From NCBI RefSeq assembly GCF_037892195.1, contig NZ_JATACI010000002.1, positions 2,914,001-2,978,000 of the forward strand: a stretch of DNA of 64,000 nucleotides, in the 5' to 3' direction. This stretch comes from Yoonia sp. GPGPB17. GTDB lineage: Bacteria; Pseudomonadota; Alphaproteobacteria; Rhodobacterales; Rhodobacteraceae. Positions within the stretch are counted from its first letter, which is position 1; every line of letters begins with the position of its first letter. Positions 1 to 11,050 of this stretch are shown piece after piece. Both the position numbers and the translations under genes were made by a program. The notes below the pieces were generated by a model. It had not been told where the DNA came from, made no database searches, and saw only the letters and a list, made by a program, of their open reading frames with translations.

Positions 1-1
1 T

Positions 2-358
2 AGGGCCATCGGTGTTAAGGCGACGGTTGCGGCGCAGCCGCAGCGCTTTACGGCCGCTGACAGATTGCAGGATGTCGATTTGGATAGCGTCGCCACATTT
101 CTCCATCAGCTGCGGCACAGTGATAATGACAGGGCCGCGTTTCTGACCCCACTTGGCAGCACATGTCGGTCGATTGATGAAACCGACGGGGTGCAAATGA
201 CCTTGCTGGACGGCCACATTGTCCACCTGCGCCCGTCAGGGAACGCGCCAGAAATGCGGCTTTATGTCGAAGCGTCATCGCCAGAGGATGCGCGTAACAT
301 GTTGATGAAACTCATGCCGGTTTTGGCGCGTGCCTTTTCGCCGCAGCAAGATAGATAA
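2..358 (+). CDS. Phosphomannomutase/phosphoglucomutase, C-terminal part
   Basis: This frame is open from the window edge to the TAA at 356-358, so only the last 118 residues of the gene are present. The visible piece has the RFTAADRLQ stretch and the phosphate-binding motif HLRPSGNAPEMRLY typical of domain IV of alpha-D-phosphohexomutases. The family interconverts mannose-6-P and mannose-1-P (or the glucose equivalents). That would supply GDP-mannose to the facing gmd-fcl genes, which is consistent with a sugar-nucleotide locus. The substrate cannot be decided from this fragment; manB, algC and pgm-type enzymes share this domain. Confidence 0.85.
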   Translation, partial: RAIGVKATVAAQPQRFTAADRLQDVDLDSVATFLHQLRHSDNDRAAFLTPLGSTCRSIDETDGVQMTLLDGHIVHLRPSGNAPEMRLYVEASSPEDARNMLMKLMPVLARAFSPQQDR

Positions 359-455
359 ACTTTGTGACAAAACGCACAGAACGTATCGAATTGTATCTAT
401 ATATAAGTTGTTGGGGATAATTTGTGTGGTGAGGGTTTAACGGTATATCTTCATT

Positions 456-492
456 GTGCCTTGCATCTTCAGATGCAAGGCACGTTTTATTT
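456..492 (+). terminator. Intrinsic terminator after the phosphohexomutase gene
   Basis: A perfect 12-bp stem (GTGCCTTGCATC with GATGCAAGGCAC, loop TTCA) spans 456-483 and is followed by GTTTTATTT. It lies between two converging genes. The T-rich tract is on the plus side, so it mainly ends the phosphohexomutase transcript. Confidence 0.8.
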
Positions 493-1507
493 ACGCACCT
501 TCATAGCCATTCGGGTTCTTTGACTGCCAGGCCCATGTGCTTGCTGTCATCGCCTCCAGATCATGTTTCGCTGACCAGTTTAGTTCTGCATTTGCGCGAC
601 TAGCGTCGGCCTGCATGGCCGCAATATCACCTTCGCGTCGCGGCGCCTGCCGGGTTGGGATGGATTTGCCGCTTGCCCGTTCAAATGCAGCCACCATATC
701 GCGCACGCTATAGCTTTGTCCGGTGCCAATGTTGAAAGGCCGGGCTCCGGTGGCGGTTTCGGCATAGTTGATGGCGGCAACATGGGCGCGAGCCAAGTCT
801 ACGACATGAATATAGTCGCGCAAACCTGTCCCGTCAGGCGTATCATAGTCATCGCCAAAGACCTGTAAGGCCTCTCGCTTGCCGACGGCGACCTGCGCGA
901 TGAAAGGCATGAGGTTGTTTGGAATATCCTGTGGGTCCTCACCGATCTGTGCAGAGGCATGCGCGCCGACGGGGTTGAAGTAGCGTAACAGCACGGCGGT
1001 AGTGTTGGGATGCGCCGCCGTCCAATCAGTCAGGATATGCTCGGCAATCATCTTGGACCGCCCGTAAACAGACATCGGGTTTGTCGGATGCGCTTCATCA
1101 TAGGGCAGGTAGATGGGTTCGCCATAAACGGTTGCAGATGATGAAAACACAATGCGATTGCAGCCGGCACGGCCCATCGCATGCAAAAGTGACAGGGTGC
1201 CAGAGACGTTCACATCATAATAGTGAAGCGGTTTCCGGGTGCTTTCGCCAACGGCCTTCAGTCCGGCAAAGTGGATCACGGCCTCGGGCTGAAAATCCTG
1301 CATCACCTGATCAAGTTTGCCCGCGTCCCGCACGTCGCCAACATAGTCATGCAGCACCCCGTTCGATAGCGACCGCACACGGTTCAGCACTTCTGGCGTT
1401 GCATTGCTGTAGTTGTCCAGAACGCAGACCTCGTGTCCCTGCGCCATCAGTTCCAACAACGTATGACTGCCGATATACCCAGCGCCGCCCGTGACCAATA
1501 CACGCAT
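491..1507 (-). CDS. galE: UDP-glucose 4-epimerase
   Basis: The 338-residue product begins MRVLVTGGAGYIGSH, the GxxGxxG NAD-binding motif of extended short-chain dehydrogenases. It carries the SSSATVYG segment and the YGRSK (YxxxK) catalytic pair. The length is usual for GalE, which interconverts UDP-glucose and UDP-galactose. The ATG at 1507 is chosen because GGAGG lies just upstream and the Rossmann motif starts at once; a longer open frame to 1615 has no such support. It is downstream of gmd and fcl on the same strand, with a gap of about 130 bases after fcl, and probably shares their role in exopolysaccharide or LPS sugar supply. Confidence 0.93.
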   Translation of the reverse strand: MRVLVTGGAGYIGSHTLLELMAQGHEVCVLDNYSNATPEVLNRVRSLSNGVLHDYVGDVRDAGKLDQVMQDFQPEAVIHFAGLKAVGESTRKPLHYYDVNVSGTLSLLHAMGRAGCNRIVFSSSATVYGEPIYLPYDEAHPTNPMSVYGRSKMIAEHILTDWTAAHPNTTAVLLRYFNPVGAHASAQIGEDPQDIPNNLMPFIAQVAVGKREALQVFGDDYDTPDGTGLRDYIHVVDLARAHVAAINYAETATGARPFNIGTGQSYSVRDMVAAFERASGKSIPTRQAPRREGDIAAMQADASRANAELNWSAKHDLEAMTASTWAWQSKNPNGYEGA

Positions 1508-1636
1508 GACCGCCTCCAAATGTTGCTGAACGTTTCTAGGCAGTCCGAGGGTCGGGTTCAACTGCGCTATAGCTCTTGCATGAAAGCGGCCACAGCCGTG
1601 TCCCTGATCCGCCACATAGGATGACTGGTCTGATTT

Positions 1637-2605
1637 TTATGATGCGCGTAGGTTGCCGCCCGTCTCCTGCATCGCGCAGTACCAGTCATAGGTTTGGGCC
1701 ATGCCGTCGCGTAGCGATATCTTTGGCTGCCAGCCTAGGCTTTGCATCACGGATGTATCCAGCAGTTTGCGTGGTGTACCATCAGGTTTGCCGGGATCTG
1801 TCTTTGTCTCTCTTTGAAACCCGGTCAGATCGGCCACCATATAGGCCAGTTCCAGAATGCTGATGTCTTTGCCCACGCCGACATTCAGATGACTTTGCAT
1901 GGGCTTGGTTGCTGCGGCGTATTGTTCCTGACTCAAACCCATTGTGAAAAGAACCGCATCGGCCAGATCGTCGACATGCAGAAATTCGCGCCGTGGTGTC
2001 CCGGTTCCCCAGATCGTCACAGCCCGTTGGGCGGTGCGTACCGCATTGTCATAGCGCCGCAACAGGCTGGGCAGGACATGTGCGTGATTTGGGTGAAAGT
2101 TGTCGCCAGGCCCGTACAGGTTTGTCGGCATCAGCGATCTGTAGTCGCGGCCATACTGCCGGTTGTAGCTTTCGCATAGCTTGATGGCGGCGATTTTGGC
2201 CAGTGCGTAGGGCTCGTTCGTGGGTTCCAGTGGCCCGGTCATCAAAGCGCTCTCGGGGATCGGTTGGGGCGTGTCACGGGGGTAGATGCATGACGATCCC
2301 AGCTGGATCAACTGCTGGACGCCTGCGGCATGGGCCTCGTGGATCAGGTTGCTGGAGATCATCAGGTTGTCCTGAATAAAATCGGCAGGCCGTGTATCGT
2401 TGGCGATGATGCCACCGACCTTGGCTGCCGCAATAATGACCAGATCAGGTTTCTTCGCCCAGACAAATGACCGGACAGCGGCTTGATCTGTCAGGTCCAA
2501 GGCTGCGTGCGCCACCGTGATCACGTCATGATCGCCCGTCGCGACCAGTTTGCGCAGGATAGCGCTGCCCACCATGCCAGTATGACCTGCCAGAAAAATC
2601 CGCAT
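1637..2605 (-). CDS. fcl: GDP-L-fucose synthase
   Basis: This 322-residue SDR-family enzyme starts MRIFLAGHTGMVGSA (NAD(P)-binding loop). It has the SSCIYP segment and the YALAKIAAIKL catalytic Tyr-Lys. The family epimerises and reduces GDP-4-keto-6-deoxymannose to GDP-L-fucose, the step after Gmd. The ATG at 2605 lies two bases beyond the gmd stop, and its GGAGG ribosome site is inside the end of gmd, so the two are translationally linked. The combination gmd-fcl implies that fucose is a component of a surface glycan. Confidence 0.93.
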   Translation of the reverse strand: MRIFLAGHTGMVGSAILRKLVATGDHDVITVAHAALDLTDQAAVRSFVWAKKPDLVIIAAAKVGGIIANDTRPADFIQDNLMISSNLIHEAHAAGVQQLIQLGSSCIYPRDTPQPIPESALMTGPLEPTNEPYALAKIAAIKLCESYNRQYGRDYRSLMPTNLYGPGDNFHPNHAHVLPSLLRRYDNAVRTAQRAVTIWGTGTPRREFLHVDDLADAVLFTMGLSQEQYAAATKPMQSHLNVGVGKDISILELAYMVADLTGFQRETKTDPGKPDGTPRKLLDTSVMQSLGWQPKISLRDGMAQTYDWYCAMQETGGNLRAS

Positions 2606-2607
2606 GG

Positions 2608-3729
2608 TTACGCCTCCAGCGCCACAGGCATATCCATGCCGTGTTCGCGCAGTATGGCATGGCGCTGTGCGATTTTGAGGTCGACTGCGACCATCTCGGC
2701 ACAAAGGTCTCGCGGTGTGATTGTTGGTGTCCACCCAAGTTGTTTCTTTGCCTTGGACGGATCGCCCAAAAGCGTTTCAACTTCCGCAGGTCGAAAATAG
2801 CGCGGGTCAATGCGCATCACGACGTCACCAGTGCGCACGCTCGGGGCACGGTTGGAGTTCACCGCCGCGACCGTCGCAATCTCTTCTGTGCCATTGCCGC
2901 TAAAAGCCAGTTTCATGCCTAACTCTGCCGCCGTCCATTTCACAAAATCGCGGACGGAGTGCTGCTGGCCGGTCGCAATCACATAGTCCTCGGGCCGGTC
3001 CTGTTGCAGCATCAGCCACTGCATTTCGACGAAATCCTTCGCATGGCCCCAGTCACGCTTGGCGTCGATGTTACCCAGATAAAGGCAATCTTGCAGGCCA
3101 AGGGCGACCTGCGACAACCCGCGTGTGATCTTGCGGGTCACAAATGTTTCACCCCGGCGCGGGCTTTCATGATTAAACAGTATGCCGTTGCAGGCATACA
3201 TGCCATAGGCTTCGCGGTAGTTCACGCAGGCCCAATAGGCATAAAGCTTGGCGACGGCATAGGGGCTGCGCGGGTGGAACGGGGTGAGTTCAGTTTGTGG
3301 GGATTGTTGGACCTGTCCATAAAGTTCGGACGTCGAGGCCTGATAGAAGCGTGTGGTTGTCTCCATTTTCAGAAAACGGATCGCCTCTAGCAAACGTAAT
3401 GTGCCAAGCGCATCGACATCTGCAGTATACTCGGGGGTATCAAAGCTGACGGCGACATGGCTTTGCGCGCCAAGGTTATAAACCTCATCTGGCTGCACTT
3501 CTGACAGAATTCGCGTCAGGTTCGAGCTGTCTGTCAGGTCACCATAGTGCAGGATCAGCCGTGCATCATCGGTTTGTGGATCCTGATAGATATGATCAAC
3601 CCTTTCAGTATTCAGAGAGGAGGAGCGGCGCTTGATGCCATGCACCTCGTACCCTTTTTCTAGCAAAAGTTCTGCAAGGTATGATCCGTCTTGTCCGGTA
3701 ATTCCGGTGATAAGGGCACGTTTGGGCAT
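2608..3729 (-). CDS. gmd: GDP-mannose 4,6-dehydratase
   Basis: The 373-residue product begins [20 protein letters not shown], the hallmark N-terminus of Gmd. It carries the STSELYG segment and the [10 protein letters not shown] active-site Tyr-Lys. It dehydrates GDP-mannose to GDP-4-keto-6-deoxymannose, the substrate of the next gene, fcl. It is the first gene of the minus-strand unit gmd-fcl-galE. The length is normal and no disruption is seen. Confidence 0.95.
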   Translation of the reverse strand: MPKRALITGITGQDGSYLAELLLEKGYEVHGIKRRSSSLNTERVDHIYQDPQTDDARLILHYGDLTDSSNLTRILSEVQPDEVYNLGAQSHVAVSFDTPEYTADVDALGTLRLLEAIRFLKMETTTRFYQASTSELYGQVQQSPQTELTPFHPRSPYAVAKLYAYWACVNYREAYGMYACNGILFNHESPRRGETFVTRKITRGLSQVALGLQDCLYLGNIDAKRDWGHAKDFVEMQWLMLQQDRPEDYVIATGQQHSVRDFVKWTAAELGMKLAFSGNGTEEIATVAAVNSNRAPSVRTGDVVMRIDPRYFRPAEVETLLGDPSKAKKQLGWTPTITPRDLCAEMVAVDLKIAQRHAILREHGMDMPVALEA

Positions 3730-3882
3730 GGGTCCTCAATCGACTTGTAAAGCTGTTATTAACCTTCATGGATGGGAACCCCTTAATGTAAAGTTAACTT
3801 GCGCACGTTGGTGTAAGATATTCCTGACACTTTGGCCGAAATACTGCGCGTGAACCCATCGTTTAGCGGAAGGCGCACCCAT

Positions 3883-4224
3883 ATGTCAGAACAGACCCCA
3901 AACCTTGCTATGCCATTCATCATGCCTGCTCAGGCGCAAAAGCATGTGACCCATAACGAGGCAATCGAATTGCTTGACACAATTGTGCAGCTAACGCTGG
4001 AGAACAGCGACGCAGTGACGCCACCGGCGTTACCAAGCGAAGGTGAGGGCTGGGCGCTGGGCGCGTCGCCGACGGGGGATTGGTCGGGCCATGGTGGGCA
4101 AATCGCGACCTGGCGTGGCGGCGGGTGGCTTTTTGTCGCACCGCGAGAGGGCTGGATGGCCTGGGTCAAAGATGACGCGGAGTTGCAAGTCTTTACCGGC
4201 ACGAGTTGGGCGAAAGTAGCTTAA
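3883..4224 (+). CDS. DUF2793 domain protein, short form
   Basis: The 113-residue product starts MSEQTPNLAMPFIMPAQAQK, followed by HVTHNEA, the typical start of DUF2793 proteins. That family is often found with phage-tail or gene-transfer-agent-like proteins, and its function is unknown. The domain fills the whole protein; many relatives carry further C-terminal domains. The start at 3883 has GGAAGG upstream. The end is notable: it reads GTA GCT TAAGC, the same octamer GCTTAAGC that breaks atpA, rplB and the SGNH gene. If that TAAGC stands for GGC, the protein would run only four residues further (to a TGA). The natural end therefore cannot be decided. Confidence 0.7.
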   Translation: MSEQTPNLAMPFIMPAQAQKHVTHNEAIELLDTIVQLTLENSDAVTPPALPSEGEGWALGASPTGDWSGHGGQIATWRGGGWLFVAPREGWMAWVKDDAELQVFTGTSWAKVA

Positions 4225-4353
4225 GCACTGCTCCATGATTGATCGAACGCGATTCCTTTCAATCCATTAAGCGAAACCGCAGCGAAGCCTTCTGTGCCAG
4301 CGCGAGCGATCCGCTAGTAAGGAGCGCGGCCGGTTGCATAGGTCAGCTCCCAC

Positions 4354-5097
4354 TCAAGATGCACTGCGCTTAGCTTCTTCGCTGCGGACCACCAGCACTT
4401 CCTCGATCTTTGCTTCGATCTCTTCTCTTGTTGCTTTGGTCAGACGAAAGAGGTCTCTGCAAAAATCGACTAATTCGTCCCAGCTTTCAAACGACCAAGG
4501 GTAGACTTCGTGTTTCTCGTCGATCTCAGTAAACCCAGCGTCTTCCAGAAGCGCGGTGAACTCTCCTTTGACAACAAACATGCCGTCATGGCCAATGTCG
4601 GTGAATTGATCGACGGGACCATTAAGCCAGCGCGCAGGCTTTGTTCCCTCAAGAACATCGGCCACGGCGATCACGCCACCCGGCTTCAAAACGCGGAATG
4701 CTTCCTTGAAGAAGCGGTCTTTGTATTGGACGTGGTGTAACCCGGCCAGATTGCATACGCGATCCATTGAGTGGCGTGGCAGAGGAAAGGCATCCATTCC
4801 GCAAACCACTGGCACAAAAGGCTTGGGGATCGTTGCGATAAAATGCTCTGCTGTATCACTGCAGATGATCGTCCCGTTTTCAATCACCGATTGTGGGAAA
4901 CCTTGAACAAGGTACCCCCCACCGGAACCTGTATCCAGAACCCTGTTATCCGACTGCAAGTCCAGTCGATCAATCAGCAACTGACGTTCGATCCGGCGCG
5001 CGTGGGGACTGTGCGAATTGGCAAGATTGAACGGGGCAATACGTTCCGGGCTGTAGTGAGTCACGCGCCGGTAATAGCTGTCTGATTGCTCTGTCAT
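4354..5097 (-). CDS. Class I SAM-dependent methyltransferase
   Basis: The 247-residue product has motif I NRVLDTGSGGGYLVQ near residue 52, an acidic residue after strand 2 (ICSDTAEHF), and the FRVLKPGGVIAVADVL block, all typical of the UbiE/COQ5-like Methyltransf_11 fold. The substrate is unknown. The start at 5097 is preferred because homologous folds begin shortly before this; a TTG at 5136 is a longer alternative. It is divergently placed from the ATP-grasp-like gene at 5219, sharing a spacer of about 120 bases that must hold both promoters. The pairing suggests, but does not prove, a common pathway such as peptide or glycan modification. Confidence 0.8.
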   Translation of the reverse strand: MTEQSDSYYRRVTHYSPERIAPFNLANSHSPHARRIERQLLIDRLDLQSDNRVLDTGSGGGYLVQGFPQSVIENGTIICSDTAEHFIATIPKPFVPVVCGMDAFPLPRHSMDRVCNLAGLHHVQYKDRFFKEAFRVLKPGGVIAVADVLEGTKPARWLNGPVDQFTDIGHDGMFVVKGEFTALLEDAGFTEIDEKHEVYPWSFESWDELVDFCRDLFRLTKATREEIEAKIEEVLVVRSEEAKRSAS

Positions 5098-5218
5098 TTT
5101 GGCGCTTGGCCCATTTCTCTTTTGCGTGCTGCCCAATGCGTAGTATAGGACGAAGCGGATCTGATAGCACGCCGGTCGGGCTGAATATGTTGACTTTCAT
5201 AGTGGAAATTCAAGTAAA

Positions 5219-6265
5219 ATGCTTCATTTGATTGTCCACGCCCGAAATGCCGAAACGACCAGAAACATTTCGTTGGCGCCCCCGCAGATTTCGGGCGTAT
5301 TTACTTGCCATACCTACCAACGCCTTTTTGCACGGCGATGTGTGCCTGCAGGCGCGCTGATTTTCACTGATTTTGATCACCTGCAAAGCTACGAGCTGGA
5401 TGCTGCTGCCATTTTGGCAAATGCAGTCCGTACGGCTCGTCCGGATCTGCCGATCCTGAACCATCCAGCTGAGGCTTGTGAGCGTTTTGATCTTTTGAAC
5501 CGGTTGTACCAAGAAGGGTTGAACCCCGTCGAAGTCACGCGATTACCTGGCCCCCTAGTGCCGCAACACTACCCCTTGTTCCTGAGGGCCGAAGATGGGT
5601 GTGCAGGACCTGAGACGGATTTGCTGGAAACGCCTGCCGAACTGGACAACGCCCTGAACAGTTTCGCTGAAGCGGGCAGACCGATGAAGCGAAGAATCAC
5701 GGTTCGATTTACATCGGACCGAGACGATCAGGGCTATTTTCGTAAATATGGAGCCTTTGTCATTGGTGACAGGATAGTCCCGATCCACATCATGCGAACA
5801 AAACACTGGGTGGTTAAGCACAACCAACGTGACGATGATGCCGCATTCATCAAGGAAGAGTACGCGTATTGCGAAGAAAATCCGCACGAAGACTGGCTGC
5901 GCGAGGTGGCGCATAAAGTGGGTATCCGCTATGGTCGTATAGACTACGGCTTCTTTGAGGGCAAACTCGCCGTATTTGAGATAAACACGAACCCGACCTT
6001 TCCCGACGTGGATCCGGATCGTGATCAGGGCGGGCGTGAAAAGCGCAAATCATTTGTCATCCCGCAGATGGCCGACGCACTGGCATCGATTGACCCCGGT
6101 CCCGAAGCATCGAGTGGTGTCATTCGATTCAATCTGAGGAATGTTCGGGGCGCGAGTTTTGTTGAGCGTGAGGAATGGTACGAGGACCTATCGTATAGTC
6201 TTCGCCGAAAGTTGCGCTGGCGCAGAAGGCTACGGAATCTGCGACGCCGACTAACTGGGTCGTAG
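5219..6265 (+). CDS. ATP-grasp-like protein of unknown substrate
   Basis: The 348-residue product resembles ATP-grasp enzymes in its second half: a lysine-rich strand (MKRRITVRF) around residue 155, then YGRIDYGFFEGKLAVFEINT followed by NPTFP, where E and N would bind magnesium. The N-terminal third contains a TDFDHLQSYE segment seen in similar uncharacterised roseobacter proteins. The C-terminus is very basic (SLRRKLRWRRRLRNLRRRL), possibly for membrane or nucleic-acid contact. Start ATG 5219 has only a weak ribosome site. ATP-grasp enzymes join acids to amines or thiols; no substrate can be named. It is divergent from a methyltransferase gene. Confidence 0.65.
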   Translation: MLHLIVHARNAETTRNISLAPPQISGVFTCHTYQRLFARRCVPAGALIFTDFDHLQSYELDAAAILANAVRTARPDLPILNHPAEACERFDLLNRLYQEGLNPVEVTRLPGPLVPQHYPLFLRAEDGCAGPETDLLETPAELDNALNSFAEAGRPMKRRITVRFTSDRDDQGYFRKYGAFVIGDRIVPIHIMRTKHWVVKHNQRDDDAAFIKEEYAYCEENPHEDWLREVAHKVGIRYGRIDYGFFEGKLAVFEINTNPTFPDVDPDRDQGGREKRKSFVIPQMADALASIDPGPEASSGVIRFNLRNVRGASFVEREEWYEDLSYSLRRKLRWRRRLRNLRRRLTGS

Positions 6266-6457
6266 CGCAAAGTATTCAGCGAACGCATCGTTGGACAGAA
6301 ACCAGACAACCTCATGTACACCCATCGGGCGTCGCGCTTTCCCTCTTTCGAGCAATATGCCCAAACAAACGACCAGAATTTAGCCTCAAAATGCCTGTTC
6401 AACTACAATCAGCGCAACATATGCACCTGCCTACAGTGGATTCTTGTCGCAGGGTGC

Positions 6458-6486
6458 TTGCGACACCAAGAGGGCTCTGCTACATC
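6458..6486 (+). promoter_or_regulatory. Candidate promoter of atpHAGDC
   Basis: TTGCGA (6458-6463), a 17-base spacer and TACATC (6481-6486) lie 112 bases before the atpH start. The ten bases CTGCTACATC recur at the candidate rplB promoter (57415-57424). The -35 overlaps a 7-bp inverted repeat TGTCGCA/TGCGACA (6445-6465). The rest of the 332-base stretch 6266-6597 holds no gene that I can support. Confidence 0.5.
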
Positions 6487-6597
6487 GCGCAGGATTTTGC
6501 CGCTTTCGCGTTTTCGTGAGGGCCAAAGAAGTTGCCCAACCGTTGTCCGATCGCTCGGGCGTCACGGGTCCGGGCCCAAGATATCGGAAGGCTCCAC

Positions 6598-7158
6598 GTG
6601 TCCGAAACTGCTGGTATTTCGACAGGCATCGCCGCGCGCTATGCGACTGCCGTCTTCGACCTCGCCAAAGAAGGCAAGGCGATCAAAGCACTCGAATCAG
6701 ATGTTGCGACTTTAGAAGCAGCAATGGCCGAAAGCGCCGATCTGCGCACATTGCTGACATCACCGCTTTACAGCCGTGAAGAACAATCTGGCGCGATCTC
6801 TGCTGTCGCCAAGAAAATGAAACTCTCAGACACCACAAGCAATGTATTGGCGCTGCTGGCAAGCAAGCGCCGTTTGTTTGTGTTGCCACAGCTTTTGGCC
6901 GTTCTGCAGGACATGCTGTCTGAAGAGCGTGGCGAAGTGACCGCCGAAGTCATCACCGCCAAGAAGCTGACCAAGGCACAGGCCGACAAGCTGGCCAAAA
7001 CACTCAAAGCCCAAGTGGGCAAATCAGTCACCATCAAAGAAACCGTCGATGAGAGCATCATTGGCGGTCTTATTGTCAAAGTGGGCTCAAAGATGATCGA
7101 TACGTCGATCGCCTCCAAGCTCAACGCACTCCAGAACACTATGAAAGAGGTCGGATAA
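6598..7158 (+). CDS. atpH: ATP synthase F1 subunit delta
   Basis: The 186-residue product begins [20 protein letters not shown] and ends with a typical delta/OSCP C-terminus ([18 protein letters not shown]). It links F1 to the peripheral stalk. The GTG at 6598 is chosen because GGAAGG precedes it and homologues begin at this point; a longer upstream reading has no support. The TAA at 7156-7158 is followed directly by the ATG of atpA. It is the first gene of an F1-only operon, as usual in alphaproteobacteria, where the Fo genes lie elsewhere. Confidence 0.95.
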   Translation: MSETAGISTGIAARYATAVFDLAKEGKAIKALESDVATLEAAMAESADLRTLLTSPLYSREEQSGAISAVAKKMKLSDTTSNVLALLASKRRLFVLPQLLAVLQDMLSEERGEVTAEVITAKKLTKAQADKLAKTLKAQVGKSVTIKETVDESIIGGLIVKVGSKMIDTSIASKLNALQNTMKEVG

Positions 7159-8696
7159 ATGGCGATCCAAGCGTCTGAAATTTCTGCGATCCTGAAGGAC
7201 CAGATCAAAAACTTCGGTCAAGAAGCCGAAGTGGCCGAAGTGGGCCGCGTATTGAGCGTTGGCGACGGTATCGCCCGTGTTTACGGCCTCGACAACGTCC
7301 AAGCCGGTGAGATGGTTGAATTCCCCGGTGGTATCCGTGGGATGGCGCTGAACCTCGAAGCTGACAACGTGGGTGTCGTTATCTTCGGTTCCGACCGTGA
7401 CATCAAAGAAGGCGACACTGTTAAGCGTACACAATCCATCGTGGACGTCCCCGTCGGTGACGAACTGCTGGGCCGCGTTGTGGATGGTCTGGGTAACCCG
7501 CTGGACGGCAAGGGCCCTATTAAGACAAAAACACGCGCTGTCGCAGACTCAAAGGCTCCCGGCATCATCCCCCGTAAATCGGTTCACGAGCCGATGGCAA
7601 CTGGTTTGAAATCTGTTGATGCCATGATCCCGATTGGCCGTGGCCAGCGCGAATTAATCATTGGTGACCGTCAGACTGGTAAGACAGCGGTTGCGCTTGA
7701 CACCATGCTGAACCAGAAATCCTATAACGATGCGGCCGCATCCGAGTACGACAAGCTTTACTGCGTTTATGTCGCTGTTGGTCAGAAACGTTCCACCGTT
7801 GCCCAGTTGGTTAAGAAGCTCGAAGAAAGCGGTGCGATTGAGTACTCCATCGTTGTGGCTGCAACCGCGTCCGACCCGGCACCAATGCAGTTCCTTGCAC
7901 CTTACGCGGCGACTGCGATGGCAGAGCACTTCCGTGACAATGGTCGCCACGCGCTGATCATCTATGATGATCTGTCCAAGCAGGCTGTGTCTTATCGTCA
8001 GATGTCCTTGCTGCTGCGCCGCCCACCAGGCCGTGAAGCTTACCCAGGTGACGTTTTCTACCTCCACTCCCGCCTGCTTGAGCGTTCAGCAAAGCTGAAC
8101 GAAGATAATGGCGCTGGTTCTTTGACAGCTCTGCCGATCATTGAAACCCAAGGCGGTGACGTGTCCGCGTTTATTCCAACCAACGTGATTTCGATCACCG
8201 ACGGTCAGATTTTCTTGGAAACGGAACTCTTTTACCAAGGTATCCGCCCAGCGGTGAACACGGGTCTGTCGGTGTCTCGTGTGGGTTCATCCGCGCAAAC
8301 CAACTCCATGAAGTCGGTTGCTTAAGCCCTGTTAAGCTTGAGCTTGCGCAGTACCGCGAGATGGCTGCCTTTGCGCAGTTCGGTTCCGATCTGGATGCCG
8401 CGACACAGCAATTGCTGAACCGGGGCGCACGTCTGACCGAGCTGATGAAGCAGCCACAGTATGCGCCGCTGACAAATGCCGAGATTGTATGCGTCATCTA
8501 CGCAGGGACAAATGGCTACCTCGACAAGATTGACGTCAAGGATGTGGGTCGTTTCGAGGCTGGTTTGCTGAACCACCTGCGCACGAACGCTTCTGAAGTG
8601 CTCGACATGATCACCAAAGAAGACCCAAAGGTCAAAGGTGAAGCGGAAGACAAGATCAAGGCGGCTATCGAAGCCTTCGCAAAAGACTTCGCTTAA
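7159..8696 (+). CDS. atpA: ATP synthase F1 subunit alpha (frame broken at 8323-8327)
   Basis: The sequence has the Walker A motif [13 protein letters not shown] and the alpha-subunit signature region. The first frame runs to TNSMKSVA and stops at TAA 8323-8325; the rest ([18 protein letters not shown] to AKDFA) continues two bases out of register. At the break the sequence reads GCT TAAGC CCT GTT where Ala-Gly-Pro-Val is expected. Replacing TAAGC by GGC restores a 511-residue protein, the family length. The downstream piece has no start signal of its own. As written the alpha subunit would lack its C-terminal domain, which is not viable for a sole copy, so an error or recoding is implied. Confidence 0.93.
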
Positions 8697-8721
8697 TCTT
8701 TGAGACAAAGGAGACTTTGCT

Positions 8722-9594
8722 TTGCCTAGTCTTAAGGACCTGAAAAATCGGATCGAGTCGGTCAAATCGACCCGCAAGATCACCAAGGCCATGCAGATGG
8801 TCGCGGCAGCAAAACTGCGCCGCGCCCAAGATGCAGCTGAGGCGTCACGCCCTTACACAGAGCGGTTCAACGCCGTGATGGGTGGGCTGGCCGCATCGGT
8901 TGGCGGATCAGAGTCTGCACCAAAGCTGTTGTCCGGTACGGGCAGCGATCAGGTGCAGTTGCTGATCATCATGACCGCGGAACGCGGGCTTTGCGGTGGC
9001 TTTAACGGCAACATAGCCAAGCTGGCCAAGACGCATGCTCAGGAGCTGCTTTCAGCAGGCAAGACTGTGAAGATCATCACAGTCGGCAAGAAAGGCCGCG
9101 ACGCGATCAAGCGTGACTTGGGCGATCACTTTGTCGGTCACGTTGACCTGACCGAAGTCAAGCGCGTGGGCTACGCTGACGCACAAGGCATCGCTAAGGA
9201 TGTTCTTGGCCGCTTTGACGCTGAGGAATTCGATGTGGCGACAATCTTCTTTGCGCGATTTGAAAACGTTGTCACCCAGCACCCGACCGCACAGCAGATC
9301 ATTCCAGCCAAGTTTGAGCAGGATGAAGAAGCTGATGTCACGCTTTATGACTACGAACCCGGCGAGGAAGAGATCCTGGCTGACTTGCTGCCACGTGGTG
9401 TGGCCACGGCGATCTTCAGCGCTTTGCTGGAAAACGCCGCGTCCGAGCAGGGTGCACGTATGTCTGCGATGGACAATGCAACTCGCAACGCCGGTGAGAT
9501 GATCGACAAGCTGACAATCGAGTTTAACCGCTCACGTCAGGCTGTGATCACCAACGAGCTGATTGAAATTATTTCGGGCGCGGAAGCGCTCTAG
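8722..9594 (+). CDS. atpG: ATP synthase F1 subunit gamma
   Basis: The 290-residue product starts [20 protein letters not shown] and ends with [20 protein letters not shown], the two coiled-coil helices of the central rotor shaft. The start codon is TTG at 8722, with AAAGGAG 12 bases before it; no ATG or GTG fits better. It lies 25 bases after atpA and 18 bases before atpD. No disruption is seen. Confidence 0.96.
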   Translation: MPSLKDLKNRIESVKSTRKITKAMQMVAAAKLRRAQDAAEASRPYTERFNAVMGGLAASVGGSESAPKLLSGTGSDQVQLLIIMTAERGLCGGFNGNIAKLAKTHAQELLSAGKTVKIITVGKKGRDAIKRDLGDHFVGHVDLTEVKRVGYADAQGIAKDVLGRFDAEEFDVATIFFARFENVVTQHPTAQQIIPAKFEQDEEADVTLYDYEPGEEEILADLLPRGVATAIFSALLENAASEQGARMSAMDNATRNAGEMIDKLTIEFNRSRQAVITNELIEIISGAEAL

Positions 9595-11038
<1,444 letters not shown>

Positions 11039-11050
11039 GGAGAAGCCATC

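Noticed and set aside
4366-4378. GCTTAGC near the methyltransferase end as a seventh break
   Set aside because: On the coding strand it reads Glu-Ala-Lys-Arg in frame, so it is ordinary coding sequence.
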